Below are positions 23,018-30,995 of a stretch of DNA of 64,000 nucleotides, one piece after another. The stretch is taken from the NCBI GenBank assembly GCA_026693085.1, contig JAPLNB010000380.1, forward strand, positions 1 through 64,000. The letters run 5' to 3'. The position numbers and the translations under genes were made by a program. The notes under the pieces were generated by a model, which worked only from the letters and a program-made list of their open reading frames with translations, searched no databases and was not told the origin of the DNA. Positions within the stretch are counted from its first letter, which is position 1, and every line of letters starts with the position of its first letter. The DNA comes from Planctomycetota bacterium (GTDB lineage: Bacteria > Planctomycetota > Phycisphaerae > Tepidisphaerales > Tepidisphaeraceae).

Positions 23018-24944
23018 AAAGGTCCTCCCGCCCGAAGTATTCTTCCTCCAACTGTCCCAGTTTCTCCGTCAATCCCTCGTATTCATCCTGCAATTCCTGC
23101 GCGCGCGACGGATTTCGAAACATCTCGGTGTCCGCAAAGCTCGCCTGGCACGCCGCCAGCTCCTTTTCGGTCTTGCCGATCTCCTTCTCAAGTTGCTCGG
23201 TGCTCAGAAGCCCGAACGGCCGTTTATAAGGATTATCCTTCCGGGGGGTCGATTTCGCCCCCGGCTTTGGGTTCTCTTTCGCCGCCCGTTTTTCCGCCGC
23301 TTCCTGCTGGCTGGCTATCTCCGCCGCCCGCTGCGCCTGCTCCTGCTGCTTCCGCGCCCACGCCGAGTAATTCCCCTCACAATCGACCACCGCCGGCGGC
23401 CGAAACACCAGCATCCGCTTCACCACCTTGTCCAGGAAGTATCGGTCATGGCTGACACACAGAATTGTCCCCCCAAACTGCCCCAGCGCCGCCTCCAACG
23501 CCTCCCGCGACGCGATATCCAGGTGATTCGTCGGCTCATCCAGCAGCAACACGTTCGGCCGGTCCAGCAATAGCTCCGCCAGCCTCACCCTCGCCCGCTC
23601 CCCGCCACTGAGAAGCCCGATCGGCTTGTGCACATCATCGCCCCGATACAACATGAGCGCCAGAATATCGCGAACCTCTTTTTCCTTCGCATCCCGCCCC
23701 TGGCGAACCTCCTCCAGGATCGAATTCTCGGGGTCAAAATCATCCAGCCGCTGGTCGTAGTACCCGATGTTCAGATTCGCCCCCCATTTCACATCCCCCG
23801 CGTCCGCGTCATTCTCGCCCAGCAGGACCTGCAACAGCGTCGTCTTCCCGGACCCGTTCGGCCCGATGATCCCGATCCGCTCCCCGCGGTTCACCAGCAA
23901 CGAAAAGCCCTGCCACAGCTTGTTCTGGCCATATGCCTTGCACAAATCCCGCAGCACCAGCACCTGGTCGCCCGCCCGCCGGTCCGTGTTCAGCGACAGC
24001 CGAATGTGGTGATCCGCCGACACCTTCCGGATCATCTCATCGCTTCTCATCATCCGCTGCAGCCGGGTCTGCCGCCCGCGCGCCTCTTTGCTGCGCTGGC
24101 CCGCGCCAAATCGCCGGATGAACTCCTGCTGCTTCTCGATGTACGCCTGCTGCTGTTCGTACTGCCGTTCCTGCGTCAGTTCGATCAGCTCCCGCTGCTG
24201 CACAAACGCCGAGTAATTCCCCGGAAAACTATCGATGTGCAGGTCATGCAGCCACACAATGCGCGTCGCCAACCGATCGAGGAGAAACCGATCATGACTG
24301 ACCAGAACCACCGCCCCCTTGAACGACAACAAATACCGCTCCAGCCATTCGATTGCGTTCAAATCCAGATGATTCGTCGGCTCATCCAGCAGCAGCAAAT
24401 CGGGCTCGCTGATCAGCAGCCTCGCCAGCGCCAACCGCGACCCCTGCCCCCCCGACAACGTCTGCACATTCTGCTCCCAAGTGATCCGCTCCAGCCCCAC
24501 CCCCAGTAGCGTCGCCTCGAGCTTATGCCGCCACGCATACCCCCCCGCCAGGTCAAACTCATGCTGCGTATGCTGGTACTGCCTCAGGACCTTCTGCAGC
24601 TCATCGCCCTCCTTCCCCGCCATCTCATGCTCCAGCTCCCGCAGCCGATGCGCAAGCTGATGCAGCTCCGCAAACGCCAGCTCCGCCTCATCAATAACCG
24701 TATTTTCAGGATCAAACACCGGGTCCTGCGTCAGATACCCGATCCGCGTCCCCTTGCTGATCGCGACTGTCCCCGTATCCGGTATAACCTGCCCCACAAG
24801 CACCTTGAACAGCGTCGTCTTCCCGCTGCCGTTGGCCCCGATGAACCCGATCCGCTCGCCCTCATAAATCGTCAGGCTCAGCTTATCGAACAGAACCCGC
24901 TTGCCGAAGGTTTTCTCGATATTGTCAAGCGACGCAATGGCCAT
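23016..24944 (-). CDS. ABC-F family ATPase (translation factor)
   Basis: 642 residues with two ABC domains on one chain and no membrane segments. Walker A motifs are GANGSGKTTLFK and GPNGSGKTTLLQ; signatures LSGGQGSRLALARLL and LSGGERARVRLAELL; Walker B LLLDEPTNHLD occurs in both halves. The linker between the domains (YEQQQAYIEKQQEFIRRF) is the P-site tRNA interaction motif region. The C-terminus is a predicted coiled coil (EQLEKEIGKTEKELAACQ), as in Uup-like members. ABC-F proteins bind the ribosomal E site and relieve stalls or confer antibiotic protection; Uup/EttA-type housekeeping is the likely role. Confidence 0.93.
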   Translation of the reverse strand: MAIASLDNIEKTFGKRVLFDKLSLTIYEGERIGFIGANGSGKTTLFKVLVGQVIPDTGTVAISKGTRIGYLTQDPVFDPENTVIDEAELAFAELHQLAHRLRELEHEMAGKEGDELQKVLRQYQHTQHEFDLAGGYAWRHKLEATLLGVGLERITWEQNVQTLSGGQGSRLALARLLISEPDLLLLDEPTNHLDLNAIEWLERYLLSFKGAVVLVSHDRFLLDRLATRIVWLHDLHIDSFPGNYSAFVQQRELIELTQERQYEQQQAYIEKQQEFIRRFGAGQRSKEARGRQTRLQRMMRSDEMIRKVSADHHIRLSLNTDRRAGDQVLVLRDLCKAYGQNKLWQGFSLLVNRGERIGIIGPNGSGKTTLLQVLLGENDADAGDVKWGANLNIGYYDQRLDDFDPENSILEEVRQGRDAKEKEVRDILALMLYRGDDVHKPIGLLSGGERARVRLAELLLDRPNVLLLDEPTNHLDIASREALEAALGQFGGTILCVSHDRYFLDKVVKRMLVFRPPAVVDCEGNYSAWARKQQEQAQRAAEIASQQEAAEKRAAKENPKPGAKSTPRKDNPYKRPFGLLSTEQLEKEIGKTEKELAACQASFADTEMFRNPSRAQELQDEYEGLTEKLGQLEEEYFGREDL

Positions 24945-25053
24945 CGGTTATCACGCAAACAATCCAGCCAGCGGGGCGGCACGATCCGCCACGCCGCTCA
25001 CACAAGAACGCCACCCTTGTCGAGGAAAACAACCCGTCTGTCAACCGCCCGGT

Positions 25054-25083
25054 TTGCCCCGGTGGGACAAACCATGTTAGAAT
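25054..25083 (+). promoter_or_regulatory. Putative sigma-70 promoter of the acyltransferase gene
   Basis: TTGCCC (25054-25059), 18-bp spacer and TAGAAT (25078-25083), 91 bp before the ATG at 25175. Four of six -35 and five of six -10 positions match consensus. Confidence 0.4.
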
Positions 25084-25174
25084 CCACAGATATTGACAAT
25101 TGGTCCAGGGCATTCATCCCCCTGCTGTCACTGATCTGGCTTCAACCGGGCAGTTGTATGGAAGGCGAGCATCC

Positions 25175-26245
25175 ATGTCGCAGACTGTCATTCTGACCTC
25201 TCCAGCACTTCCCCCCACACCAGCCCCACCCACCACCGCCCGCGTCGCCTGGGTCGATTACCTCAAGGGAATCACCATCTTCCTCGTCGTCGCCGGCCAC
25301 GGCATCGGCGGGCTGCATACCGCCGGGATCGTGCCCGATGCCGCCTTCAACTACCCCTATCGCTGGATTTACGCCTTCCACATGCCCGGGTTCTTTCTCG
25401 CGGCAGGGCTCTTTGCCTCCCGCTCCCTTCGCCACGGTTTCGCCGAATTCCTCGACGGCAAACTCCGCGGCATCGCCTATCCCTATCTCCTCTGGTCCGT
25501 GATCCAGTGGGCTTCTCACATGGTCATGGCCTCGCACACCAATACCCCTCCCGACCGCTTCCAACTGCTCAAGCTGTTCTACGTCGCCCCCATGAACTTC
25601 TGGTTTCTTTACACCCTGTTCGCCATCCTCATGGTCTACGCCCTGTTCACCCACCTGCGAATCGGCCCGCCAGTGTTCCTGCTCATCGCCGTCGCCTTGC
25701 ACCTCGGCTCTTCGACGCCGCCGGATTGGTTCTGGGGGCTCGGTTTGGCCGTGGCCTCAAACCTGCTCTACTTCGCCATCGGCGTCGTCCTGAGCGACAA
25801 GCTCAATTCCCTCGCCGCCACTGCTTCTGTCTCACTGCTTCTCGCTCTGGCTACAGCCTGTTTCACACTGATGTCGGTGGCCGTCTATTGCGATGTCTCC
25901 CACCGCTTCCCCTTCGCCCGCGCCGTTCCAGCTCTGCTCGGAATCACCGCCCTTTTCTCGATATCCGCAGTGCTGGCCGTTCGCCGCAAGCTCATCGGGA
26001 TCAGCTCATTGGGCGTCTTGTCCATGGAGATCTACGTCGCCCACGGCCTCGCCTTGGTCTTCACCCGCGTCGCACTGAGCAGAATCCTCGGCATTCGCTC
26101 CTGGCCGGTCTATGTCATCGCCGGCATTAGCATGGGAGTACTCGCCCCAGTGGCGCTCGCCTGGGTATGCAACAAAACCGGCTTCCCTTATCTCTACAGA
26201 CTGCCCCGCAAGCTCAAGCCCACCGCCCCCTTCGCTCTCCCATAG
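25175..26245 (+). CDS. Acyltransferase family 3 membrane protein
   Basis: 356 residues with about ten membrane helices. The family signature is WVDYLKGITIFLVVAGHGIG, where the first-helix His is required for acyl transfer, and FHMPGFFLAAGLF follows in helix 2 (the usual HMPLFFFISG region). Members O-acetylate or O-acylate sugars of lipopolysaccharide, exopolysaccharide or membrane glycolipids. The ATG at 25175 is preferred over upstream in-frame codons because the N-terminal cytosolic segment then has normal length; GGAAGGCGAG lies upstream. No polysaccharide cluster is adjacent. Confidence 0.88.
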   Translation: MSQTVILTSPALPPTPAPPTTARVAWVDYLKGITIFLVVAGHGIGGLHTAGIVPDAAFNYPYRWIYAFHMPGFFLAAGLFASRSLRHGFAEFLDGKLRGIAYPYLLWSVIQWASHMVMASHTNTPPDRFQLLKLFYVAPMNFWFLYTLFAILMVYALFTHLRIGPPVFLLIAVALHLGSSTPPDWFWGLGLAVASNLLYFAIGVVLSDKLNSLAATASVSLLLALATACFTLMSVAVYCDVSHRFPFARAVPALLGITALFSISAVLAVRRKLIGISSLGVLSMEIYVAHGLALVFTRVALSRILGIRSWPVYVIAGISMGVLAPVALAWVCNKTGFPYLYRLPRKLKPTAPFALP

Positions 26246-26369
26246 CACGCCCTTCGCACTGCCGCACCTTACTCCATCTCGCCGCCCTTCCCACGACTTG
26301 GCGTTATTCACCGCAATGCGTAAGATTTTGACCGTTTCTTCTATCCGGAAAGGATAAGGGTACGACCCA

Positions 26370-26714
26370 ATGGCTATTACCTATGACGATTTTGCGAAAC
26401 TCGAGTTACGCATTGCTACCGTTCTGGAATGCAGAATACACCCCAACGCCGATAAGTTGCTTGTCTTGCAGATCGACCTCGGCGGTGAGAGACGTCAGAT
26501 CTGCGCCGGCCTCCGAGCGTACTACCAGCCGGAACAGTTGACCGGCAAACAAGTCATCGTCGTCGCGAACCTCGAACCCAGAACGATGCGTGGCGAAGTC
26601 AGCCAGGGTATGCTCCTGGCGGCCACTGACGCATCCAATCCCGACCCCGCTGCGGCCCGCGTCATCATCGTCTGCCCCGTTGACACCGTCCCACCCGGCA
26701 GTGTCGTCAAATAA
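26370..26714 (+). CDS. Stand-alone tRNA-binding domain protein (MetRS C-terminal / CsaA-like)
   Basis: 114 residues forming one OB-fold of the EMAP/Trbp type: FAKLELRIATVLECRIHPNADKLLVLQIDLGG, RQICAGLRAYYQPEQLTGKQVIVVANLEPR and MRGEVSQGMLLAA are the conserved blocks (each quoted only in part elsewhere). The same domain forms the C-terminal dimerisation and tRNA-binding appendix of methionyl-tRNA synthetase; as a free protein it is either a split MetRS beta subunit or a CsaA-like chaperone. metG itself is not in the window. AAAGGATAAGG lies upstream of the ATG. recN follows 23 bp later. Confidence 0.9.
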   Translation: MAITYDDFAKLELRIATVLECRIHPNADKLLVLQIDLGGERRQICAGLRAYYQPEQLTGKQVIVVANLEPRTMRGEVSQGMLLAATDASNPDPAAARVIIVCPVDTVPPGSVVK

Positions 26715-26737
26715 GCGCCGCACTCAGCACTCCCCCA

Positions 26738-28462
26738 ATGCTCCGCGAACTCCACATCTCCAACCTCGCCGTCATCTCCGACGCTCGCATCGAGTTGGCG
26801 TCCGGACTCAACTGCTTCACCGGAGCCACCGGCGCCGGCAAGAGCCTCGTCATCGGCGCCATCGAACTCCTCCTCGGCCTCCGCAGCCCGGCAGAGATGC
26901 TCCGCCCGGGCGCCGAGGAGGGGCGCGTCTCCGGCGTCTTCGATGTCCACGACAAATTGCTCCTCCAGCGCATCGAGCAAGCCGCCGACGTCCAACTCCA
27001 GAACCACGCCCCCGAAATCCTCGTCACTCGCCGACTCTACGCCTCCGGCCGAACCTCCATCAGCCTCAACGGCCAACCCATCACCTTCGCCATGCTCAAG
27101 ACCGTCGCCGAGTTCCTCGTAGACGTCCATGGCCAGCATGACCACCAGTTCCTCCTTAAACCCTCCAACCAGCTCGATGTCCTCGACCAATACGCCGACC
27201 TCTGGAACCTCCGCCGCGACTACCACGCCGTCTACCAACAGCTCCAGCAGTCCCGCAAACACCTTGATGAACTCACCGCCAACCGGACCCTCCGCCAACA
27301 ACAACTCGAGCTCTACCGCTTCCAGGCCGACGAGATCGACAACGCCGAAATCGCCCCCGGCGAATACGAAGAGCTTACCGCCCGCTCAACCGTCCTGGCC
27401 AACCTCGAGAAGCTCAAGAAAGAAGCCTCCGCGACCCACTTCGCCCTCTACGAAGCCGACGGCGCCGTTCTTGAACGCCTCAAAATGATGGTCGCCGTCC
27501 TCGCCGAACTCGCCAACCTCGACGCCCAACTCAAAGACGTTTCCACCGGCCTCCGCGACGCCACCATCCAACTCGAAGAAGTCGCCTTCGACCTCTCCCG
27601 TTATCTCGACCGCCTCGACCTCGATCCCTCGGAACTGGCCGAGGTCCAGGAACGCCTCAACACCCTCAACCGCATTCTCAACAAGTACGGCCAAACCGCC
27701 GACGCCACCCTCGCCTATCGCGCAGAGATCGGCCAGAGAATCCACGACCTCGAACGCGCCACCGACGACCTCGCCGCCCTCCAGAAACAAATCGAACCCC
27801 TCAAGAAACAGCTCAAATCGATGGGCCAATCGCTTTCCGCCGCCCGCCAGGCCGCCGCCAGGAAACTCTGCCCCCTCATCATCAAACAATTGGCCGAACT
27901 CGGCATGGAAAAGTGCACCTTCACCGTCGCCTTCTCCTCACCGCCACCTGCCGACGGGCTCGACTTCCCCGCCACCCCCTTCGGCCTCGATCAAATCGAA
28001 TTCACCACCCAAACCAACCCCGGCCAGCTCGCACTCCCATTGCGCAAGATTGCCTCCGGCGGCGAACTCTCCCGCATCATGCTTGCCCTCAAAGGCATCC
28101 TCGCCCAGACCGACCGAACCAGCGTCCTCGTCTTCGACGAAATCGACGCCAACGTCGGCGGCCGGCTCGGCTCCATCATCGGCACCAAGCTTCGCGACCT
28201 CGCCAACCACCACCAGGTCCTCTGCATCACCCACCTGCCCCAGATCGCCGCCTACGCCGACCGCCATCTCACCGTCCGAAAAACCGTCGCCGGAAAATCC
28301 ACCGAAACCACCGTCCGAACCATCACCGCCAACGACCGCATCGAGGAACTGGCCGAAATGATCGGCGGCCAACACGTCACGCAAACCACCCGCGCCCAGG
28401 CAAAGGAACTGCTCGACAGCGCCAGCCCCCCACCCAAAGGCAAAAAAGTCAAGGGCCGCTGA
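26738..28462 (+). CDS. recN: DNA repair protein RecN
   Basis: 574-residue SMC-like ATPase of double-strand break repair. Walker A is GATGAGKSLVIGAIELLLG at the N-terminus; the central third is coiled coil with the hinge region; the C-terminal ATPase lobe has SGGELSRIMLALKGI (signature) and VLVFDEIDANVGGR (Walker B). VDVHGQHDHQFLL is the RecN-specific motif after the first lobe. Full length for the family (about 550-575). It shares a strand and short spacing with the tRNA-binding protein gene and ends at the stop of a convergent membrane-protein gene with no gap. Confidence 0.96.
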   Translation: MLRELHISNLAVISDARIELASGLNCFTGATGAGKSLVIGAIELLLGLRSPAEMLRPGAEEGRVSGVFDVHDKLLLQRIEQAADVQLQNHAPEILVTRRLYASGRTSISLNGQPITFAMLKTVAEFLVDVHGQHDHQFLLKPSNQLDVLDQYADLWNLRRDYHAVYQQLQQSRKHLDELTANRTLRQQQLELYRFQADEIDNAEIAPGEYEELTARSTVLANLEKLKKEASATHFALYEADGAVLERLKMMVAVLAELANLDAQLKDVSTGLRDATIQLEEVAFDLSRYLDRLDLDPSELAEVQERLNTLNRILNKYGQTADATLAYRAEIGQRIHDLERATDDLAALQKQIEPLKKQLKSMGQSLSAARQAAARKLCPLIIKQLAELGMEKCTFTVAFSSPPPADGLDFPATPFGLDQIEFTTQTNPGQLALPLRKIASGGELSRIMLALKGILAQTDRTSVLVFDEIDANVGGRLGSIIGTKLRDLANHHQVLCITHLPQIAAYADRHLTVRKTVAGKSTETTVRTITANDRIEELAEMIGGQHVTQTTRAQAKELLDSASPPPKGKKVKGR

Positions 28463-29014
28463 TCAGCGCCGCCTTCGCAACACCACCATCGCCACCACCA
28501 ACGCGATCGGAAACACCAGCCCCCTTAGATACGAGAAGTACGCTTGAATTCGGTAGATGCTCCCCAATGACCCCACACCGATGAACCGATAAGTCGCGAT
28601 CCGCGCCACAAAAGCCGCCGCCATTACCACCACGATCAAAGCGCAGATCAGCACCGCCGACAACGCCGCCGGCCGATCCGGGCTCAAGAGCGCCGGCCCC
28701 CGTGCCGGGTTCGACGCGTAAAACAACAGCCCCACCAGCAGAAGCACAAACACCGTCAACCCCACGCCTGCGCCGAGCAACGCCTCCAACTCCGACGCGA
28801 TCGACAGCCAGCTCACGACCACCACCGCCACCGACTCCGCCAGCATCGTGCACGCCGACACCAGACTCAAGATCAGCATCCCCCCGAGCAGCCACCTCAC
28901 CCGACCCGCCCGCGTCTCCAACTCCCCCTCCCGCCCATATTCCATCACCGGCAGCGGCACCGCCTCTTGCTCAATCATCGTCCCACGACCTTCGCGTGAT
29001 TCATCGTTCATCAT
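28463..29014 (-). CDS. Hypothetical membrane protein
   Basis: 183 residues, about four hydrophobic helices (WLLGGMLILSLVSACTMLA, VAVVVVSWLSIA, LTVFVLLLVGLLFYA, AVLICALIVVVMAAAFVARIA) and a polybasic end (VVLRRRR). No family recognised. The first ATG at 29014 lies directly after the thioesterase TGA inside a heptad array that also supplies GAGGG, 4 nt from the first and 7 nt from the second ATG, so it is coupled to the thioesterase gene. Confidence 0.65.
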   Translation of the reverse strand: MMNDESREGRGTMIEQEAVPLPVMEYGREGELETRAGRVRWLLGGMLILSLVSACTMLAESVAVVVVSWLSIASELEALLGAGVGLTVFVLLLVGLLFYASNPARGPALLSPDRPAALSAVLICALIVVVMAAAFVARIATYRFIGVGSLGSIYRIQAYFSYLRGLVFPIALVVAMVVLRRRR

Positions 29015-29028
29015 TCATCCCTCATCAT
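29001..29028 (-). repeat. ATGATGA-type heptad array at a gene junction
   Basis: Minus strand: ATGATGA, GGGATGA, ATGATGA, ACGATGA, four units in phase. It contains the end of the thioesterase gene (TGA 29017-29015), the ribosome binding site and the start codons of the membrane-protein gene. Confidence 0.8.
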
Positions 29029-29407
29029 TTCCCGCCAGAAACTCCGGAATCGCCTGCAACTGCCCCCCCCGATCCACGCACGCGATCGTCGTGTGCCCCT
29101 CCGCCAGAACAGTCTGGCCCCGCTTCAATTCATAGGTATGCTCAATCTTCACCGCGGTCTGCTTCGCAATCCGCGTCCGCAGCACCAGCTCATCATCGAA
29201 CTTCGCCGCCGCTCGATAGCGGATCTCCGCCTTCACCACCACAAAGAACACGCCCGCCTTCTCCAGATCCGCGTAGCTATGCCCGATCGCCCTCAGCAGC
29301 TCAATCCGCCCCATCTCAAAATACTGCAAATAATGGCTATGGTGCAAATACCCCATCGGGTCGCACTCCGGATACCTGACGCGAATGCTGATCGCATGTT
29401 CCATCAT
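29015..29407 (-). CDS. Acyl-CoA thioesterase (4HBT hot-dog, YbgC-like)
   Basis: About 130 residues of the 4-hydroxybenzoyl-CoA thioesterase family. The active-site region is RVRYPECDPMGYLHHSHYLQYFE, where the Asp of ECDPMG is catalytic (quoted in parts: PECDPMG, HHSHYLQYFE). YbgC-type enzymes cleave short-chain acyl-CoA or acyl-ACP and often accompany Tol-Pal. The start at 29407 (MMEHAISI) matches the family N-terminus; nine further codons precede it in frame. A decayed copy of its first 19 codons is found at 33258-33335. Confidence 0.9.
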   Translation of the reverse strand: MMEHAISIRVRYPECDPMGYLHHSHYLQYFEMGRIELLRAIGHSYADLEKAGVFFVVVKAEIRYRAAAKFDDELVLRTRIAKQTAVKIEHTYELKRGQTVLAEGHTTIACVDRGGQLQAIPEFLAGNDEG

Positions 29408-29503
29408 TCTCACCCATTCTACGCCCCCGCCCACACCATCGACAGGGCACCCATCGGCGCCTGCAACCCGGCGATTCCGTCCCCGAACTGCATTTCCCGC
29501 AAA

Positions 29504-29532
29504 TTGACATCGCCCGCCCGCCGGAGTATAAA
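29504..29532 (+). promoter_or_regulatory. Consensus sigma-70 promoter of the HtrA operon
   Basis: TTGACA (29504-29509), exactly 17 bp, then TATAAA (29527-29532), 93 bp before the HtrA start. AAGGAG at about 29611 precedes the ATG. Confidence 0.8.
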
Positions 29533-29625
29533 CGCCTCCAAGTCCTCAGGGTTAACTCCGGGAAGACGCGGTCAGGGCAGCTCGGAATCGCAAGTTCGCT
29601 TACCGCCTCTAAGGAGATCGCACTC

Positions 29626-30993
29626 ATGACCTGCTTTCGCACGTGGCCGTGCCTGTTGCTATGCGCGACCCTCGGCGTCTTCGGCCATGCCGCCACTCCG
29701 CGTGAAGAAGCCTCGCTCGACTTCCGCGCCATCGTCAACAAGGCCAAGGACAAGGTTTTCCCCGCCGTTGTCTTCATCCGCTGCATCAACGAGAACTACG
29801 AGCGCGGCGAAAAGGCCTCCAACTCCTCCGCCGGCAGCGGCGTCCTGATCTCCGAGAAAGGCGAGGTCCTCACCAACTGGCACGTTATCGACAAGGCCAT
29901 CGAGGTCCGGTGCCTTCTGTTTGATGGGCAAGCCATCGAAGCCAAAGTCGTCGGCTCCGATCAGGACACCGACCTGGCCTTGCTTCAGCTCAAGCTGCCC
30001 GACAATGCCCCTTCGCTCCCCCTCGCGACGATCGGCGACTCATCCGTCCTTAAAGAAGGCGATTTCGTCATGGCCATGGGCGCGCCATGGGGCCTCAGCC
30101 GCTCCGTCTCCATCGGGATCATCTCCTGCTCCCAGCGATTCCTCGAGAACAGCTCCGAATACTCCCTCTGGCTCCAGACCGACGCCGCCATCTCCCCCGG
30201 CAACTCCGGCGGGCCGCTGGTCAACACCGACGGCCACGTCATCGGCCTCAACGCACGCGGCTCGCTCATGGGCGGGGACATGGGCTTCGCCATCCCCTCC
30301 CAGACCATCCAGATCATCGTCCCCCAGCTCCGCGAGTTCCACCGCGTCAACTGGAGCTTCACCGGCCTTCATCTCCAACCGCTCAGGGACTTCAACCGCA
30401 ACATTTACTTCGAGGGCACGCACGGCGTCATCGTCTCCGACACCGACGCCGACAGCCCCGCTCGAACCGCCGGCATCCTCCCCCGCGACCGCATCGTCAA
30501 GATCAACGGCCAGTCCGCCACGGCCATCACCGAGGAACAACTCCCCGCACTCCGCCGAAGCCTCAGCCTGCTCCCGAAGCTCAAACCCGCGACCATCGAA
30601 CTCGAACGCAATGGCAAGCTCCTCTCCGTCCAGCTCACCCCCCGCGAAAAAGGCAAGGTCCAAGGCGAAGAACTCAGCTGCCCGCGATGGGATTTCACCG
30701 TCAAGACCATCAATGAGTTCGATAACCCCGAGCTCTACTTCCACCAGAAGACCGGCGTCTTCGTCTTCGGCATCAAGTACCCGGGCAATGCGTCGCAGTC
30801 CGGGCTCCAAGCCCGCGACATCCTCCTCAAGATCGACAACAAGCCCATCGCCACCCCCGACGACGTCAAGTCCATCCACCAGCAATCACTCAAGAACCTC
30901 AACGACAGCCACCGACTGGTCCTGACGGTGCTGCGCAACGGCCTGATGAAACAAGTCGTCATCGATATCTCTCGCGACTACTCCAAGGAGTGA
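29626..30993 (+). CDS. HtrA/Deg-type serine protease with two PDZ domains
   Basis: 455 residues with a signal peptide (CLLLCATLGVFGHAA). The trypsin-like domain has an intact triad: His in LTNWHVID, Asp in DTDLALLQ and Ser in GNSGGPLV. Two PDZ domains follow, about residues 265-330 (GVIVSDTDADSPARTAGI) and 375-450 (GVFVFGIKYPGNASQSGL). HtrA proteases degrade or refold misfolded envelope proteins. It is driven by a consensus promoter and followed 2 bp later by a related protein without catalytic residues, so the two products probably work together in the periplasm. Confidence 0.93.
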   Translation: MTCFRTWPCLLLCATLGVFGHAATPREEASLDFRAIVNKAKDKVFPAVVFIRCINENYERGEKASNSSAGSGVLISEKGEVLTNWHVIDKAIEVRCLLFDGQAIEAKVVGSDQDTDLALLQLKLPDNAPSLPLATIGDSSVLKEGDFVMAMGAPWGLSRSVSIGIISCSQRFLENSSEYSLWLQTDAAISPGNSGGPLVNTDGHVIGLNARGSLMGGDMGFAIPSQTIQIIVPQLREFHRVNWSFTGLHLQPLRDFNRNIYFEGTHGVIVSDTDADSPARTAGILPRDRIVKINGQSATAITEEQLPALRRSLSLLPKLKPATIELERNGKLLSVQLTPREKGKVQGEELSCPRWDFTVKTINEFDNPELYFHQKTGVFVFGIKYPGNASQSGLQARDILLKIDNKPIATPDDVKSIHQQSLKNLNDSHRLVLTVLRNGLMKQVVIDISRDYSKE

Positions 30994-30995
30994 TC

